A stretch of DNA of 64,000 nt from CAZCTC01 sp964501335 (GTDB lineage: Bacteria; Chloroflexota; Anaerolineae; B4-G1; SLSP01), in assembly GCA_964501335.1 (NCBI GenBank), contig CAZCTC010000005.1, positions 110,328-174,327 of the forward strand, read 5' to 3'. A program made the translations under genes and the position numbers. Below, piece by piece: positions 48,379 through 57,040 of this stretch (position 1 is its first letter; each line of letters begins with the position of its first letter). A model generated the notes under the pieces. The model saw only the letters and a list, made by a program, of their open reading frames with translations, was not told the origin of the DNA and searched no databases.

Positions 48379-48924
48379 ATGAGCTTAGATCCTGATGCTA
48401 CATTCTCGGAAGTTTCGGAGACACCCTCTCCGGTATTCAATAACCCCATTCCTCCGACGGAAGGGACACCGGGAAATCCTTCTCCCTTTGTAAATAATAA
48501 CATGCCGCCTGCCCCCCTCTCTCCGGCGGACGAACGCACCTGGGCCTTCCTGGCCCATTTGAGCGTTTTGCTCAACCTGGTCACAGGATTTCTGGGGGTA
48601 GGCGCCGCCTTTGTCATCTTCCTGATTTTCCGGGAACGCTCGCGTTACGTAGCCTATCAGGCCTTGCAGGCCGCGCTTTTCCAGCTGATCTGTTGGGGCG
48701 GCGTGGGAGCCTTGATCGGATTGATCTGGAGTGCAATTGGGATCTTGAGCATGGTCATGATCGGTATCTTGCTCATCCCAATTGGGGTTATCCTGACCCT
48801 GCTGCTGGCTGCCTTGCCGATCGCTTCCGTCATCTATGGAATCGTTGGGGCGATTGAAACCAGTCAGGGAACGGATTTCCGCTATTGGATATTGGGAGAT
48901 TGGGTGGCCCAAATGCTGAGCTAA
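48379..48924 (+). CDS. DUF4870 membrane protein, first tandem copy
   Basis: This 181-residue protein has a long polar, Pro/Asn/Thr-rich N-terminus (~1-55) followed by DERTWAFLAHLSVLLNLVTG and three to four helices. RSRYVAYQALQAALFQLICW is the DUF4870 hallmark. Function unknown; it is present in many stress- or envelope-linked clusters. ATG 48379 with AAGGAGG at 5-6 bases decides the start. It is a paralogue of the next gene. Confidence 0.85.
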   Translation: MSLDPDATFSEVSETPSPVFNNPIPPTEGTPGNPSPFVNNNMPPAPLSPADERTWAFLAHLSVLLNLVTGFLGVGAAFVIFLIFRERSRYVAYQALQAALFQLICWGGVGALIGLIWSAIGILSMVMIGILLIPIGVILTLLLAALPIASVIYGIVGAIETSQGTDFRYWILGDWVAQMLS

Positions 48925-48931
48925 AGGATAC

Positions 48932-48961
48932 GGGGCCGCCGACCGGCAAGGCGGCGGCCCC
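48932..48961 (+). terminator. Intercistronic hairpin between the DUF4870 genes
   Basis: 10-bp stem GGGGCCGCCG (48932-48941) with CGGCGGCCCC (48952-48961); no T-run follows, so it may attenuate or stabilise rather than terminate. Confidence 0.55.
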
Positions 48962-48991
48962 ACTACTATCACTTCTACAAGGAATCAATTT

Positions 48992-49444
48992 ATGGAAAAT
49001 TATCCTCAACCACACACCGATCCATCATCCCTCATTCCTGCCCCCCCACTTTCTCCTCAAGAAGAACGCACCTGGGCTATGCTGGCCCATCTAAGCATTC
49101 TGGTTAATCTGTTCACCTTTATCCTTGGGCCGGCGATCTCGTTCTTCATCTACCACACCTTTAAAGATCGCTCACGTTACGTAGCCTATCAGGCCTTGCA
49201 GGCCACCGTTTTCCAGGTCATCTGTTGGGGAGGTAGTTTATTGCTCTTCCTCATCACCGTAACGATCACGGCCGTTTTAATTCCTTTCTTCGTGGGAATT
49301 TGCCTTGTGCCGTTCGCTTTGCTGACCACGGTCGTTCCGGTTGTTGTGATAATTTATGGTGTCATTGCCGGCTTCCAGTGTAACCAGGGCGCTGACTTCC
49401 AATACTATTACCTTGGCCCATGGCTGACACAAAAAATCAAATAA
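48992..49444 (+). CDS. DUF4870 membrane protein, second tandem copy
   Basis: This protein of 150 residues has a shorter polar N-terminus and the same core ERTWAMLAHLSILVNL and RSRYVAYQALQATVFQVICWGG. In DNA the stretch coding RSRYVAYQALQA is nearly the same as in the first copy, so the duplication is recent or constrained. AAGGAA precedes ATG 48992. Its last codons overlap the next gene (49420). Confidence 0.84.
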   Translation: MENYPQPHTDPSSLIPAPPLSPQEERTWAMLAHLSILVNLFTFILGPAISFFIYHTFKDRSRYVAYQALQATVFQVICWGGSLLLFLITVTITAVLIPFFVGICLVPFALLTTVVPVVVIIYGVIAGFQCNQGADFQYYYLGPWLTQKIK

Positions 49445-50190
49445 CCCCGGTTCCAACTACGGTCACGCTGATGGGGGTCCCGATCGCCCATGTAACCATG
49501 GAAGAGACCCTCGCTTATGCCCGTGCCTGGTTGTCTCAGCCCACACCGCAGCAAATCGCTACCGTTAATCCTGAATTCCTGGTACGTGCCCGCCAGGACC
49601 CGGCGTTCCGCTCCGTCCTCCAACGTGCGGCTTTATGTATCCCCGACGGCATCGGAGTTCTGTGGGCTGCCCGCTGGCGGGGCTCCCCCCTGGCGGAACG
49701 GGTAGCCGGCGTGGATCTGGTGGAACGGCTCTCTGCAGAAGCTGCCCATCACGGTTGGCGCGTCTTCTTCCTCGGGGCCGCTCCCGGCGTCGCAGAAGCG
49801 GCCGCTCAGGTGCTTTCGCAACGCTATCCCCACCTGATCGTAGCCGGCTGTTATGCCGGCTCCCCGGCTCCGGCAGAAGAAGCTGCCATTGTCGAAAAAA
49901 TTTGCGCCGCCCACACCGACATTCTCTTTGTCGCCTACGGAGCACCAGCACAGGACCTCTGGTTAGACCGCAATCTGGCCCGTACCGGCGCCCGTTTGGG
50001 ATTGGGTATCGGCGGCGCCTTTGACTTTATTGCCGGCGTAGCCCAACGGGCCCCTCGCTGGATTCAACGGCTGGGCCTGGAATGGCTGCATCGCCTTATC
50101 AAGCAACCCTGGCGCTGGCGCCGCCAGCTCGCCTTACCTCAATTTGTCCTGCTGATTCTCTCCTACCGCGACGCGCCACCGCCCTCTTAA
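49420..50190 (+). CDS. WecG/TagA/CpsF-family glycosyltransferase
   Basis: This 256-residue GT26 enzyme transfers ManNAc- or GlcNAc-type sugars to lipid-linked acceptors in envelope polymer synthesis. The family signatures LMGVPI, TVNPEFLVRARQDP, IPDGIGVLWAARW, FVAYGAPAQDLWLDRN, GIGGAFDFIAGV and APRWIQRLGLEWLHRL are all present. It starts inside the end of the DUF4870 gene (25-base overlap), so translation may be coupled; no close SD is seen, and a later start is possible. A strong terminator follows. Confidence 0.9.
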   Translation: MADTKNQITPVPTTVTLMGVPIAHVTMEETLAYARAWLSQPTPQQIATVNPEFLVRARQDPAFRSVLQRAALCIPDGIGVLWAARWRGSPLAERVAGVDLVERLSAEAAHHGWRVFFLGAAPGVAEAAAQVLSQRYPHLIVAGCYAGSPAPAEEAAIVEKICAAHTDILFVAYGAPAQDLWLDRNLARTGARLGLGIGGAFDFIAGVAQRAPRWIQRLGLEWLHRLIKQPWRWRRQLALPQFVLLILSYRDAPPPS

Positions 50191-50205
50191 CCCGGCCTCA
50201 TTAAA

Positions 50206-50250
50206 ATTAAAACGATCGTCTGTCTTTCTGACAGGCGATCGTTTTAATAA
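50206..50250 (+). terminator. Terminator after the glycosyltransferase gene
   Basis: An 18-bp stem with one G.U pair, ATTAAAACGATCGTCTGT (50206-50223) with ACAGGCGATCGTTTTAAT (50231-50248 minus end offset), loop CTTTCTG. The T-run is inside the 3' arm. Confidence 0.85.
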
Positions 50251-50261
50251 AACAACCTCGC

Positions 50262-50290
50262 TTGACAAAAATTCCGCTGCCAGATAGAAT
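50262..50290 (+). promoter_or_regulatory. Promoter of the respiratory (act-cox) operon
   Basis: TTGACA (50262-50267), a 17-base spacer and TAGAAT (50285-50290), 84 bases before the first start codon. It is the only good promoter before the long operon. Confidence 0.82.
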
Positions 50291-50373
50291 AAGAATATTA
50301 AAAATATAAAAATCACCTCTAACAATGACGCATCGATCCCCACCTGACCTGCCTAAACAGGAGAATTTTCCAA

Positions 50374-50934
50374 ATGGTGAAAACCAGGATCGTAAAAGCG
50401 AAATTTGTGCCCCATTCCACCCTCATCGTAACTCTGATTTTCCTCCTGAGCCTGACGCTGCTTGCATTTCAATCCCGGCCCGAGCCACCTTCAACCAGCG
50501 ATCCTGTCCATATCGCCTTTCCCCATTCCTCCCACCTCAACGCCGGCATCACCTGCCTCTTCTGCCACCCGGGAGCCACCGAACGTGCCGTCGCCGGTCT
50601 GCCCTCCACTGAAAAATGCGTGGGTTGCCATCGCCATATCGAAGTGACCGACACCAAAGCCCAAACCACGATCCAAACCCTGCTGCAAACCTACCAGGAA
50701 GAACGCCCACTTCAATGGAAAAGAGTCTATGATCTCCCCGATTTTGTCCGTTTCACTCATCAACCTCACCTCGCCGCCGCTTTCAACTGCGAAGATTGCC
50801 ATGGCAACGTCAGGGCCATGGCAGAAGCCCGCCAGGCATACCGCATCAATATGGGATTCTGCCTGGATTGCCACCGTCAACAATCACCAGAGCAACAAGA
50901 TGTCCTGCAAAGCTGTTCTACCTGCCATTACTGA
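50374..50934 (+). CDS. actA: Alternative complex III subunit ActA (pentahaem cytochrome c)
   Basis: This 186-residue protein has one N-terminal membrane anchor (~16-36, TLIVTLIFLLSLTLLAF) and five CxxCH haem sites: CLFCH, CVGCH, CEDCH, CLDCH and CSTCH. Additional histidines (FPHSSH, FTHQPH, HLAA) give bis-His ligation, typical for ActA. It carries electrons from the Fe-S subunit to ActE within the complex. ATG 50374 follows a GGAG. It is the first gene of the operon. Confidence 0.94.
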   Translation: MVKTRIVKAKFVPHSTLIVTLIFLLSLTLLAFQSRPEPPSTSDPVHIAFPHSSHLNAGITCLFCHPGATERAVAGLPSTEKCVGCHRHIEVTDTKAQTTIQTLLQTYQEERPLQWKRVYDLPDFVRFTHQPHLAAAFNCEDCHGNVRAMAEARQAYRINMGFCLDCHRQQSPEQQDVLQSCSTCHY

Positions 50935-50942
50935 GAGAAAAA

Positions 50943-53174
50943 ATGACTTCCAAAATAACGCGCCGTCGGTTTCTACATCTGAGTGCAGCAACAGCCACCG
51001 TTCTGGCCGTCAGTGGTTGCACTCTGAACCTGCAACGTACCGAAACGCTCGAATCCTACCGCCATCCTCCCGAAGATGAACTTCCCGGCGAAAACCTCTG
51101 GTATGCCGGAGCCTGCGGCCAATGTGATGCCGGCTGCGGCATCCTCGTCCGCACCAGCAACGGCCGCGCCCGCAAAATCGAAGGACTCCCCGACCACCCC
51201 CTGAACCGGGGCCGGCTCTGCGCCCGGGGACAGGCCGCCCTGCAAGATCTCTACGATCCGGACCGCCTGCGCAACGCAGTCCAACAGAGCGGAGGCCGAA
51301 ACTCTCGCCGTTTCACCCCTCTCTCCTGGGACGATGCCTTGACTCAGCTCAACGCCCGCCTCCGCACCGCCCCGACCGGCAGCATTGCCTTCCTCGCCGG
51401 ACATACCGCCACCCACCTCGCCGAATTGATCGCCCGGTTCCAAAAAGCGCTCAACGGACGACCGCCCCTTTTCTATACCCAATCCGACGAATGGAACGGT
51501 AAAGCAGCGCTGCTGGCCGCCCAGAAAACTTTCTTCGATACCCCGAACCTTCCTTACTTTGATCTGGAGCGCGCCGATGTCGTCTTCTCTTTCGGTGCCG
51601 ACATCCTGGGGAACGGTCTGGCCTCGATGAATTTCTCCCGCGCCTATAAACAGTTTCGGCAAGGCCCCTTCGGCAAACGCGGCGCCCTGATCCAGTTTGA
51701 ACCGCGCATGTCCAACACGGCTGCCGGCGCCGATGCCTGGATTCCTCTCTATCCAGGCACTGGAGGACTGGTCGCCATGGCCCTCGGCCGGTTGATTGCC
51801 GAACGGGGTGCCGGACGAGCGTCCTTACCGGCTGGATTTTATGACGATGTGGAAATCAACGACATCGCCCGCGTCAGTGGAGTGCCGCCCGCCACCCTGA
51901 AACACATGGCCGCACTTTTCATCTCGGGCGCCGCCCCCCTCGCCATCCCCGGAGCCGACGCCGTTGCCAGCCGGCATGGACAGGAAGCCTTGCGCGCCAT
52001 TATGCATCTCAATTACTTCATGGGACGCCTGGGCCAACCCGGGGGGCTCTTCACAGCACCTTCTCCTGATCGCCCCGGCTTCATCTCCCCCACACCGGCC
52101 TCCTTCACCGATCTGCAAACGCTGGTCCAGGATATGGCGGCCGGTAAGGTCAATATTCTGTTGATCCATGGAGCCAATCCCCTCTTCGATCTTCCCCCAA
52201 CGCTTGGCTTTGCCGAGGCCCTGCGCAATGTACCGCTGATCGTCTCCTTCAACTCGACGGTCGATGAAACTGCACTCCAGGCCGATCTCCTGCTTCCCGA
52301 CCACACCAGCCTGGAAAGCTGGAGCTACATCGTCCCGGCCCTCGCCGATAGAACTATCATCAGCGCCGGACAACCCGCCGTCCGCCCGCTCTACGACACC
52401 CGCGCCACAGCAGACATCTTACTCGCCCTGGCTCAGATCCAGGGCGGTGAACTCGGCACCGCCCTCCCCTGGAAAAACGAAGTCGAATACCTGAAAGACC
52501 TCACCGCTACCTGGAATGAGGCCGGACTCGATGCCGACCAATTCTGGACGGAATGGCGCCGGCGCGGCGGCTACTGGACAGATCAACCGGAGCTAAAAAG
52601 GCCCACACCTACCCCGGCCATCAACGCCCCCCTTAAACCCAACCTGCTCGTCGTTCAGGATACTGGAAGCAAATACCCCTATCATCTGCAAATCTATCCT
52701 GCCCCGGCCCTGGGCAGCAGCCAGGGAGCCAACAAACCCTGGCTCCAGGAACTCCCCGACCCGATGACCACCGTCTCGTGGCAAAGCTGGATCGAAATCC
52801 ATCCCGCAACCGCAAAAAACCTGGGGTTGCAGGATGGCGATATCGTCCGCGTAGTCTCGGAAATCGGCGAGGTAGAAGCCCTCGTCTATCTCTATCCGGC
52901 CATCCATCCTGAAATCGTCGCCATGCCGCTGGGCCGCGGCCACACCGCCTTCGGACGTTATGCTCAGAGCAACGGCAGCAATCCCATCGTCCTGCTGCCG
53001 GCTCAGGTCGATGCGGCGAATGGAGCCCTGGCCCGGGACGGCATCCGCGTCCAGCTAATCCCCACCGGTCGCCGGCAGGATCTCGCCCGCCTGGACAGCC
53101 CCGAAGGAATGGAATATCGCCGCTCCGAAAGCGGGACTGAAAGCGAACAGACCACTCCCCCTCGCCCGGATTGA
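50943..53174 (+). CDS. actB: ActB first part: molybdopterin-oxidoreductase-like subunit (TAT-exported)
   Basis: This protein of 743 residues starts with a TAT signal (TSKITRRRFLHLSAATAT) and a lipobox-like SGC. The large domain resembles molybdopterin oxidoreductases: four Cys in CGQCDAGC and RGRLCARG (3+1 arrangement), LYDPDRL, LIHGANPLFDLP and a C-terminal VSWQSWIEIHPATAKNLGLQDGD. In ACIII this domain has lost the molybdenum cofactor, and the Fe-S subunit does the electron transfer. Here the Cys quartet remains. ActB is normally one fused polypeptide; in this operon it is split from the Fe-S half at 53190. ATG 50943 is the family start; the longer frame is actA read in another phase. Confidence 0.92.
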   Translation: MTSKITRRRFLHLSAATATVLAVSGCTLNLQRTETLESYRHPPEDELPGENLWYAGACGQCDAGCGILVRTSNGRARKIEGLPDHPLNRGRLCARGQAALQDLYDPDRLRNAVQQSGGRNSRRFTPLSWDDALTQLNARLRTAPTGSIAFLAGHTATHLAELIARFQKALNGRPPLFYTQSDEWNGKAALLAAQKTFFDTPNLPYFDLERADVVFSFGADILGNGLASMNFSRAYKQFRQGPFGKRGALIQFEPRMSNTAAGADAWIPLYPGTGGLVAMALGRLIAERGAGRASLPAGFYDDVEINDIARVSGVPPATLKHMAALFISGAAPLAIPGADAVASRHGQEALRAIMHLNYFMGRLGQPGGLFTAPSPDRPGFISPTPASFTDLQTLVQDMAAGKVNILLIHGANPLFDLPPTLGFAEALRNVPLIVSFNSTVDETALQADLLLPDHTSLESWSYIVPALADRTIISAGQPAVRPLYDTRATADILLALAQIQGGELGTALPWKNEVEYLKDLTATWNEAGLDADQFWTEWRRRGGYWTDQPELKRPTPTPAINAPLKPNLLVVQDTGSKYPYHLQIYPAPALGSSQGANKPWLQELPDPMTTVSWQSWIEIHPATAKNLGLQDGDIVRVVSEIGEVEALVYLYPAIHPEIVAMPLGRGHTAFGRYAQSNGSNPIVLLPAQVDAANGALARDGIRVQLIPTGRRQDLARLDSPEGMEYRRSESGTESEQTTPPRPD

Positions 53175-53189
53175 TGTAAGGAGCTGAAA

Positions 53190-53903
53190 ATGGCCGAAAA
53201 AGATAAACACCATTGGGGCATGGTCATCGACCTGGATCTCTGTACCGGTTGCCAGGCCTGTGTGGTTGCCTGCTATGCGGAAAACAATGTCCCTGTCGTC
53301 GGAGAAAAAGAGATCACACGCGGCCGCTCACTCCACTGGCTGCGCATCGAGCGTTACTGGAAAAACGACCTTGACCATATCCGGGCCGAATTCCAACCCA
53401 TGCTCTGCCAGCATTGCCAGAGCGCCCCCTGCGAACCGGTCTGCCCGGTCTATGCCAGCGTCCATGTCCCCGAAGAGAATCTCAACATCCAGGTCTACAA
53501 CCGTTGCATCGGCACCCGCCTCTGCGGCATCAACTGTCCCTACAAAGTACGAGTCTTCAACTGGTTCGATCCCTATTTTCCACCTCCCCTCAACGAGCAG
53601 CTAAACCCCGACGTAACGGTACGTCGTCGCGGCATTATGGAAAAATGCACCTTCTGTGTACAACGGATCAAACGCGCCGAACGTGACGCCAGATCCACCG
53701 GGCTGCCGCTCACCGCCGATGCCGTCACTCCAGCCTGCGTCCAGACCTGTCCCACCGAAGCCCTCACGTTCGGCGATCTAAACGATCCGGAAAGCCGGGT
53801 CTCTCAACTGTCCCGCAGCCAACGCGCCATCGTCTCTCTCGAAGAACTGGGGACCCGCCCCTCCATCCGTTACCTGAAACGAGGCGATTCCTATGTCGGC
53901 TAA
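53190..53903 (+). CDS. actB2: ActB second part: four-cluster Fe-S subunit
   Basis: This 237-residue ferredoxin-like protein of the NrfC/DmsB type has four clusters of cysteines: CTGCQACVVACYAENN, CQHCQSAPCEPVC, CIGTRLCGINC and CTFCVQRIKRA plus CVQTC. In ACIII this subunit carries three 4Fe-4S and one 3Fe-4S cluster and passes electrons to the haems of ActA. It begins 15 bases after the ActB first part with AAGGAG, and overlaps actC by 11 bases. There is no TAT signal; it would be exported together with its partner, as known for paired subunits. Confidence 0.93.
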   Translation: MAEKDKHHWGMVIDLDLCTGCQACVVACYAENNVPVVGEKEITRGRSLHWLRIERYWKNDLDHIRAEFQPMLCQHCQSAPCEPVCPVYASVHVPEENLNIQVYNRCIGTRLCGINCPYKVRVFNWFDPYFPPPLNEQLNPDVTVRRRGIMEKCTFCVQRIKRAERDARSTGLPLTADAVTPACVQTCPTEALTFGDLNDPESRVSQLSRSQRAIVSLEELGTRPSIRYLKRGDSYVG

Positions 53904-55323
53904 ACTGACCTCCTCGCCGGCACTCCATTCCGACGCAGCCGAATATCACGAACATCTCCTGCTCGATCCCCGCCCCAAGGTCGAACAAAATAAAATCGTG
54001 ATGGCAGCGATGCAACAAACCAGTCTGATTTTCTGGTTGGTGATCGGGCTGCTGGCACTTCTGGGCGTCGGCGGCCTCTTCGGCGGTTGGATTTACGAAA
54101 TCCGCTATGGCCTGGGGGTCACCGGAATGCGCCGCCCGGTCTACTGGGGCATCTACATCACCAGTTTCGTCTTCTGGATCGGCATCAGCCACTCCGGCAC
54201 CTTTGTCTCGGCAATTTTGCGAGTGCTGGGCGCCAAATTCCGCCGTCCCATCACCCGCGCCGCCGAATTGATGACGACCGCTTCGTTGCTGGTAGCCGTA
54301 CTCTTTTTGGGGATCGACATCGGCCGCCCCTGGCGTTCCTACTGGATCCTCCCCTATCCCAACCAGCGCGGCCTCTGGCCCAACTTCCATTCGCCCTTCC
54401 TTTGGGATGAATTTGCTATCATCTCCTATCTGGTCGGCAGCACGCTCTATCTCTACCTGCCCCTGATTCCCGATCTGGCGATGGCCCGCGATCACACCAC
54501 CGGCTGGCGCTACCGCTTTTACCGCACCATAGCATTGGGCTGGCGCGGCACTGAAAAACAATGGCGCTATTTACAGTCCATGCTCAACCTCTTCGCTTTC
54601 GTCATCATCCCGGTCATGTTCTCGGTTCACACCATCGTCTCCTGGGATTTCGCCATGACCAACACAGTGGGCTGGCGCAGCTCCATCTTCGGCCCTTATT
54701 TCATAGTGGGGGCAATCTATTCCGGCGTCTCAGCCGTCATTATCGTCCTGCTGATTATTCGCACCGCCTTGAAGCTCGACTACTTCATCCGCCGTGAACA
54801 CTTTGAAACGCTGGCCAAACTGGTCCTCACCTTTTCCTTTGCCTGGGCCTACTTCTTCTTTGCCGATTTCCTGACGGAATGGTACAGCGGTGACGCCGCC
54901 GCCCACAATGTCCTTCAAATCCAGTTCGCCGGCGAAATGTCTCCCTATTGGTACACCATGCTCTTTTTCAACCTCATCGTCCCCTGGAGCACCCTTTGGA
55001 ACAAGAAAATCCGCCGCTCCCCCCGCTTGCTCTTCCTGATCGCCCTGGGAATCAACATCGGCATGTATCTTGAACGTTTCATTATCGTCACGGGTGTCCT
55101 GCGACGCAACCTGCTTCCCTTCAACTGGGGCCACTATGCTCCCAGCTGGGTGGAATTGCTCATTCTGATCGGCTCATTTTCGCTTTTTCTGCTGCTCTAT
55201 GCCCTCCTTACCCGTCTGCTCCCCATGATCCCGGTCTGGGAAGTAAGGGATGGACAATTGGCCCACCAGCTGCGCAAAGTGGGCAAGGCCGAACTCCCCA
55301 GCGTGACAGAGCTGGAATCTTAA
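53893..55323 (+). CDS. actC: Alternative complex III subunit ActC (NrfD-like quinol-oxidising membrane subunit)
   Basis: This 476-residue protein has about ten membrane helices of the NrfD/PsrC family. FVFWIGISHSGTFVSAILRVL is the conserved helix with the His that takes part in quinol proton transfer; GIDIGRPWRSYWILPYPNQRG, FSVHTIVSWDFAMT and EWYSGD (loop) are typical for ActC. It is the main quinol-binding subunit. A paralogous ActF is not found in the operon. Its start lies within the end of the Fe-S gene. Confidence 0.92.
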   Translation: MSAKLTSSPALHSDAAEYHEHLLLDPRPKVEQNKIVMAAMQQTSLIFWLVIGLLALLGVGGLFGGWIYEIRYGLGVTGMRRPVYWGIYITSFVFWIGISHSGTFVSAILRVLGAKFRRPITRAAELMTTASLLVAVLFLGIDIGRPWRSYWILPYPNQRGLWPNFHSPFLWDEFAIISYLVGSTLYLYLPLIPDLAMARDHTTGWRYRFYRTIALGWRGTEKQWRYLQSMLNLFAFVIIPVMFSVHTIVSWDFAMTNTVGWRSSIFGPYFIVGAIYSGVSAVIIVLLIIRTALKLDYFIRREHFETLAKLVLTFSFAWAYFFFADFLTEWYSGDAAAHNVLQIQFAGEMSPYWYTMLFFNLIVPWSTLWNKKIRRSPRLLFLIALGINIGMYLERFIIVTGVLRRNLLPFNWGHYAPSWVELLILIGSFSLFLLLYALLTRLLPMIPVWEVRDGQLAHQLRKVGKAELPSVTELES

Positions 55324-55329
55324 AAAGCT

Positions 55330-55857
55330 ATGATCCAGATAAATACCCTGATCGGTATCTTTGACAGCATCGATCCGGTAGTCCGTGCACTCGACCGGCT
55401 CCAGGAATTGGGAATCCCGGAGGACCGCATCGAACTGATCTCCGGCCTGCCCTTCGCGTCCCGCATCCTCGGCCGCCCCGCCCCCAAAGTCTGGCTGCCG
55501 CAATTCAGCCCGGCGATGGCCTTGCTCGGATTCCTCATCGGCGCCTTTTTTGCTATCGTCACCCCCAACCTCTATGTGATTCGAGTCGGGCATCAGCCGG
55601 TGGTTCCCATCCCTACCACCCTGATCATCCTCTTTGAACTGACCATGCTCTTTCTCATCATCGGCTCCTTTGCCGGCTTCCTCCTTTTTAATGAATTTCC
55701 TACCCACCAGCCCACCTATTACGAACCTTCCATCAGCGATGAACGGATCGGCATCATCGTCCACTGCGAGACCTCAACCGAAACCGAAAACGCAGAGGTG
55801 ATCCTGGAGACAGAAGGCGCCCAAACCATCACACACCCGGAACGGAGAGCCCTATGA
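55330..55857 (+). CDS. actD: Alternative complex III subunit ActD (DUF3341)
   Basis: This 175-residue protein begins with a soluble half (DSIDPVVRALDRLQELGIPEDRIELISGLPF) and has two helices (MALLGFLIGAFFAIVTPNLYVI and LIILFELTMLFLIIGSFAGFLLF), exactly as in ActD/DUF3341. It has no cofactors and stabilises the membrane part. It overlaps actE by four bases (ATGA). Confidence 0.9.
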   Translation: MIQINTLIGIFDSIDPVVRALDRLQELGIPEDRIELISGLPFASRILGRPAPKVWLPQFSPAMALLGFLIGAFFAIVTPNLYVIRVGHQPVVPIPTTLIILFELTMLFLIIGSFAGFLLFNEFPTHQPTYYEPSISDERIGIIVHCETSTETENAEVILETEGAQTITHPERRAL

Positions 55858-56531
55858 AACGCAGACTTCTTCGCCTGACCCTGCTCCTGGCAGGCTTGGG
55901 CTTTGTCATTTTGCTCCTGTCTTATGAAATCATCGGCCTGGAATTTGCCGATTTTATGGAAGACCAACCCGCGGTTGACTATAAAGACGCGCCCCACCGG
56001 CTCCAGCCGGCGGAATCGATCCCCTACTCCCGCCCACGCTACGCCACCGAAAACGGGCTTCCACTCAATCCCGTCCCTGCCGATTCGATCTCCCTGAAAC
56101 GCGGAACGGAACTCTTCGCCCGCCATTGTTCGGTCTGCCATGGAACCACCGGCGCCGGAGATGGAGCGGTCACCCAATACTGGAAACAAGATGCCCCTCG
56201 CCCGGCCAATCTCACCGCAGCCGCCGTCGCTCAATATCCCGACGGCTACCTCTACGAAGTGATCCGAAACGGCGTCCGGGCCATGCCCCCCCTCCGGGAA
56301 AACCTCGACGAACGCCAGCGCTGGGACACCGTCAACCACGTCAAAACCCTTCAACCCAAAAGCACTGTCCTGAAAATAGCCCACCCGGAAGACTCACCAC
56401 AAAGACACAGAGAAGAATTTAAAGAAAATCTCTTCTCCTCTTCTCTGTGCCCTCTGCGCCTCGGTGGTGAAATCCCTTCTTCATCCTTCAGGGTGCCTCC
56501 AAACAACGGTTCATTACGTTTCACGTTTTAG
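55854..56531 (+). CDS. actE: Alternative complex III subunit ActE (mono-haem cytochrome c) with a repeat-derived tail
   Basis: This protein of 225 residues has an N-terminal signal/anchor helix (~5-24), a mono-haem cytochrome c domain with CSVCH (92-96) and axial Met144 (VRAMPPL), and the usual ending RWDTVNHVKTLQ (~156-167). The remaining ~55 residues do not look like a cytochrome tail: DNA from about 56366 to 56500 is the same dispersed repeat as at 272-440 (palindrome 56394-56476). The native gene therefore probably ended near residue 170. The cytochrome is likely functional, since the core is whole. Confidence 0.88.
   Translation: MKRRLLRLTLLLAGLGFVILLLSYEIIGLEFADFMEDQPAVDYKDAPHRLQPAESIPYSRPRYATENGLPLNPVPADSISLKRGTELFARHCSVCHGTTGAGDGAVTQYWKQDAPRPANLTAAAVAQYPDGYLYEVIRNGVRAMPPLRENLDERQRWDTVNHVKTLQPKSTVLKIAHPEDSPQRHREEFKENLFSSSLCPLRLGGEIPSSSFRVPPNNGSLRFTF
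56366..56500. repeat. Dispersed repeat inserted in the actE 3' end (copy 2 of the ACCACAGA palindrome)
   Basis: Order of units is the same as at 272-440: CTGTCCTGAAAATAG, the ACTCACCACA...GGTGGTGAAAT palindrome (56394-56476), then CATCCTTCAGGGTGCC truncated. The unit carries no stop codon in the actE frame. Confidence 0.85.
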
Positions 56532-56546
56532 AAAGGAAATAATCCT

Positions 56547-57023
56547 ATGCCCCCCAAATGGTCCCTGCCGGCCTTATTGTTTTTCCTGACCGCCTGCATT
56601 AACCCGCAACCGCTGCCCATCGAACTCACCCCGATCCCGACGCTGCCTCCGGCTACGCTGCCCGTCATCGTATCCCCCACCCCCGCAGGAGAAACCGCCA
56701 TAGCCCCGACCACAACGCCAGAAACCACCCCCTCCACGGACAACCGGACGCCTGCCACGGAAACGACCGGAGACGCCACGGCGGGAGAAGCCGTCTTCAC
56801 CCGAAATTGCAGCAGCTGTCACAATGTCACCAGCCAGCGCAAAGTCGGCCCGGGTCTGGCGGGAATGTTCCAGGAACCCACCCTGCCCAACGGGGCCCCC
56901 ATCAACGATGCCAACCTGGGCGAATGGATCCATACCGGCGGAGACGGCATGCCCCCCGTGCCGCTCTCGCCCACCGATACGGCCAATGTCATCGCCTACC
57001 TGAAAAAAGCCACCCAACCTTAA
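56547..57023 (+). CDS. Second mono-haem cytochrome c lipoprotein of the operon
   Basis: This 158-residue protein starts with a lipoprotein signal (LPALLFFLTAC, Cys about 17) and a Thr/Pro-rich linker (residues ~25-75) to a class I cytochrome c domain: CSSCH, KVGPGLAGMF and axial Met in GGDGMPPVPLS. It probably shuttles electrons from ActE to the CuA or haem c domain of CoxB, as the flexible linker would allow. It follows actE by 15 bases with AAAGGAAA upstream. Confidence 0.88.
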   Translation: MPPKWSLPALLFFLTACINPQPLPIELTPIPTLPPATLPVIVSPTPAGETAIAPTTTPETTPSTDNRTPATETTGDATAGEAVFTRNCSSCHNVTSQRKVGPGLAGMFQEPTLPNGAPINDANLGEWIHTGGDGMPPVPLSPTDTANVIAYLKKATQP

Positions 57024-57040
57024 ATATAAGGAGAACCACC

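Noticed and set aside
56505..56535. parS-like GTTTCACGT near 56518
   Set aside because: Only about nine of sixteen bases fit TGTTTCACGTGAAACA and symmetry is missing; parS sites usually lie near the origin.
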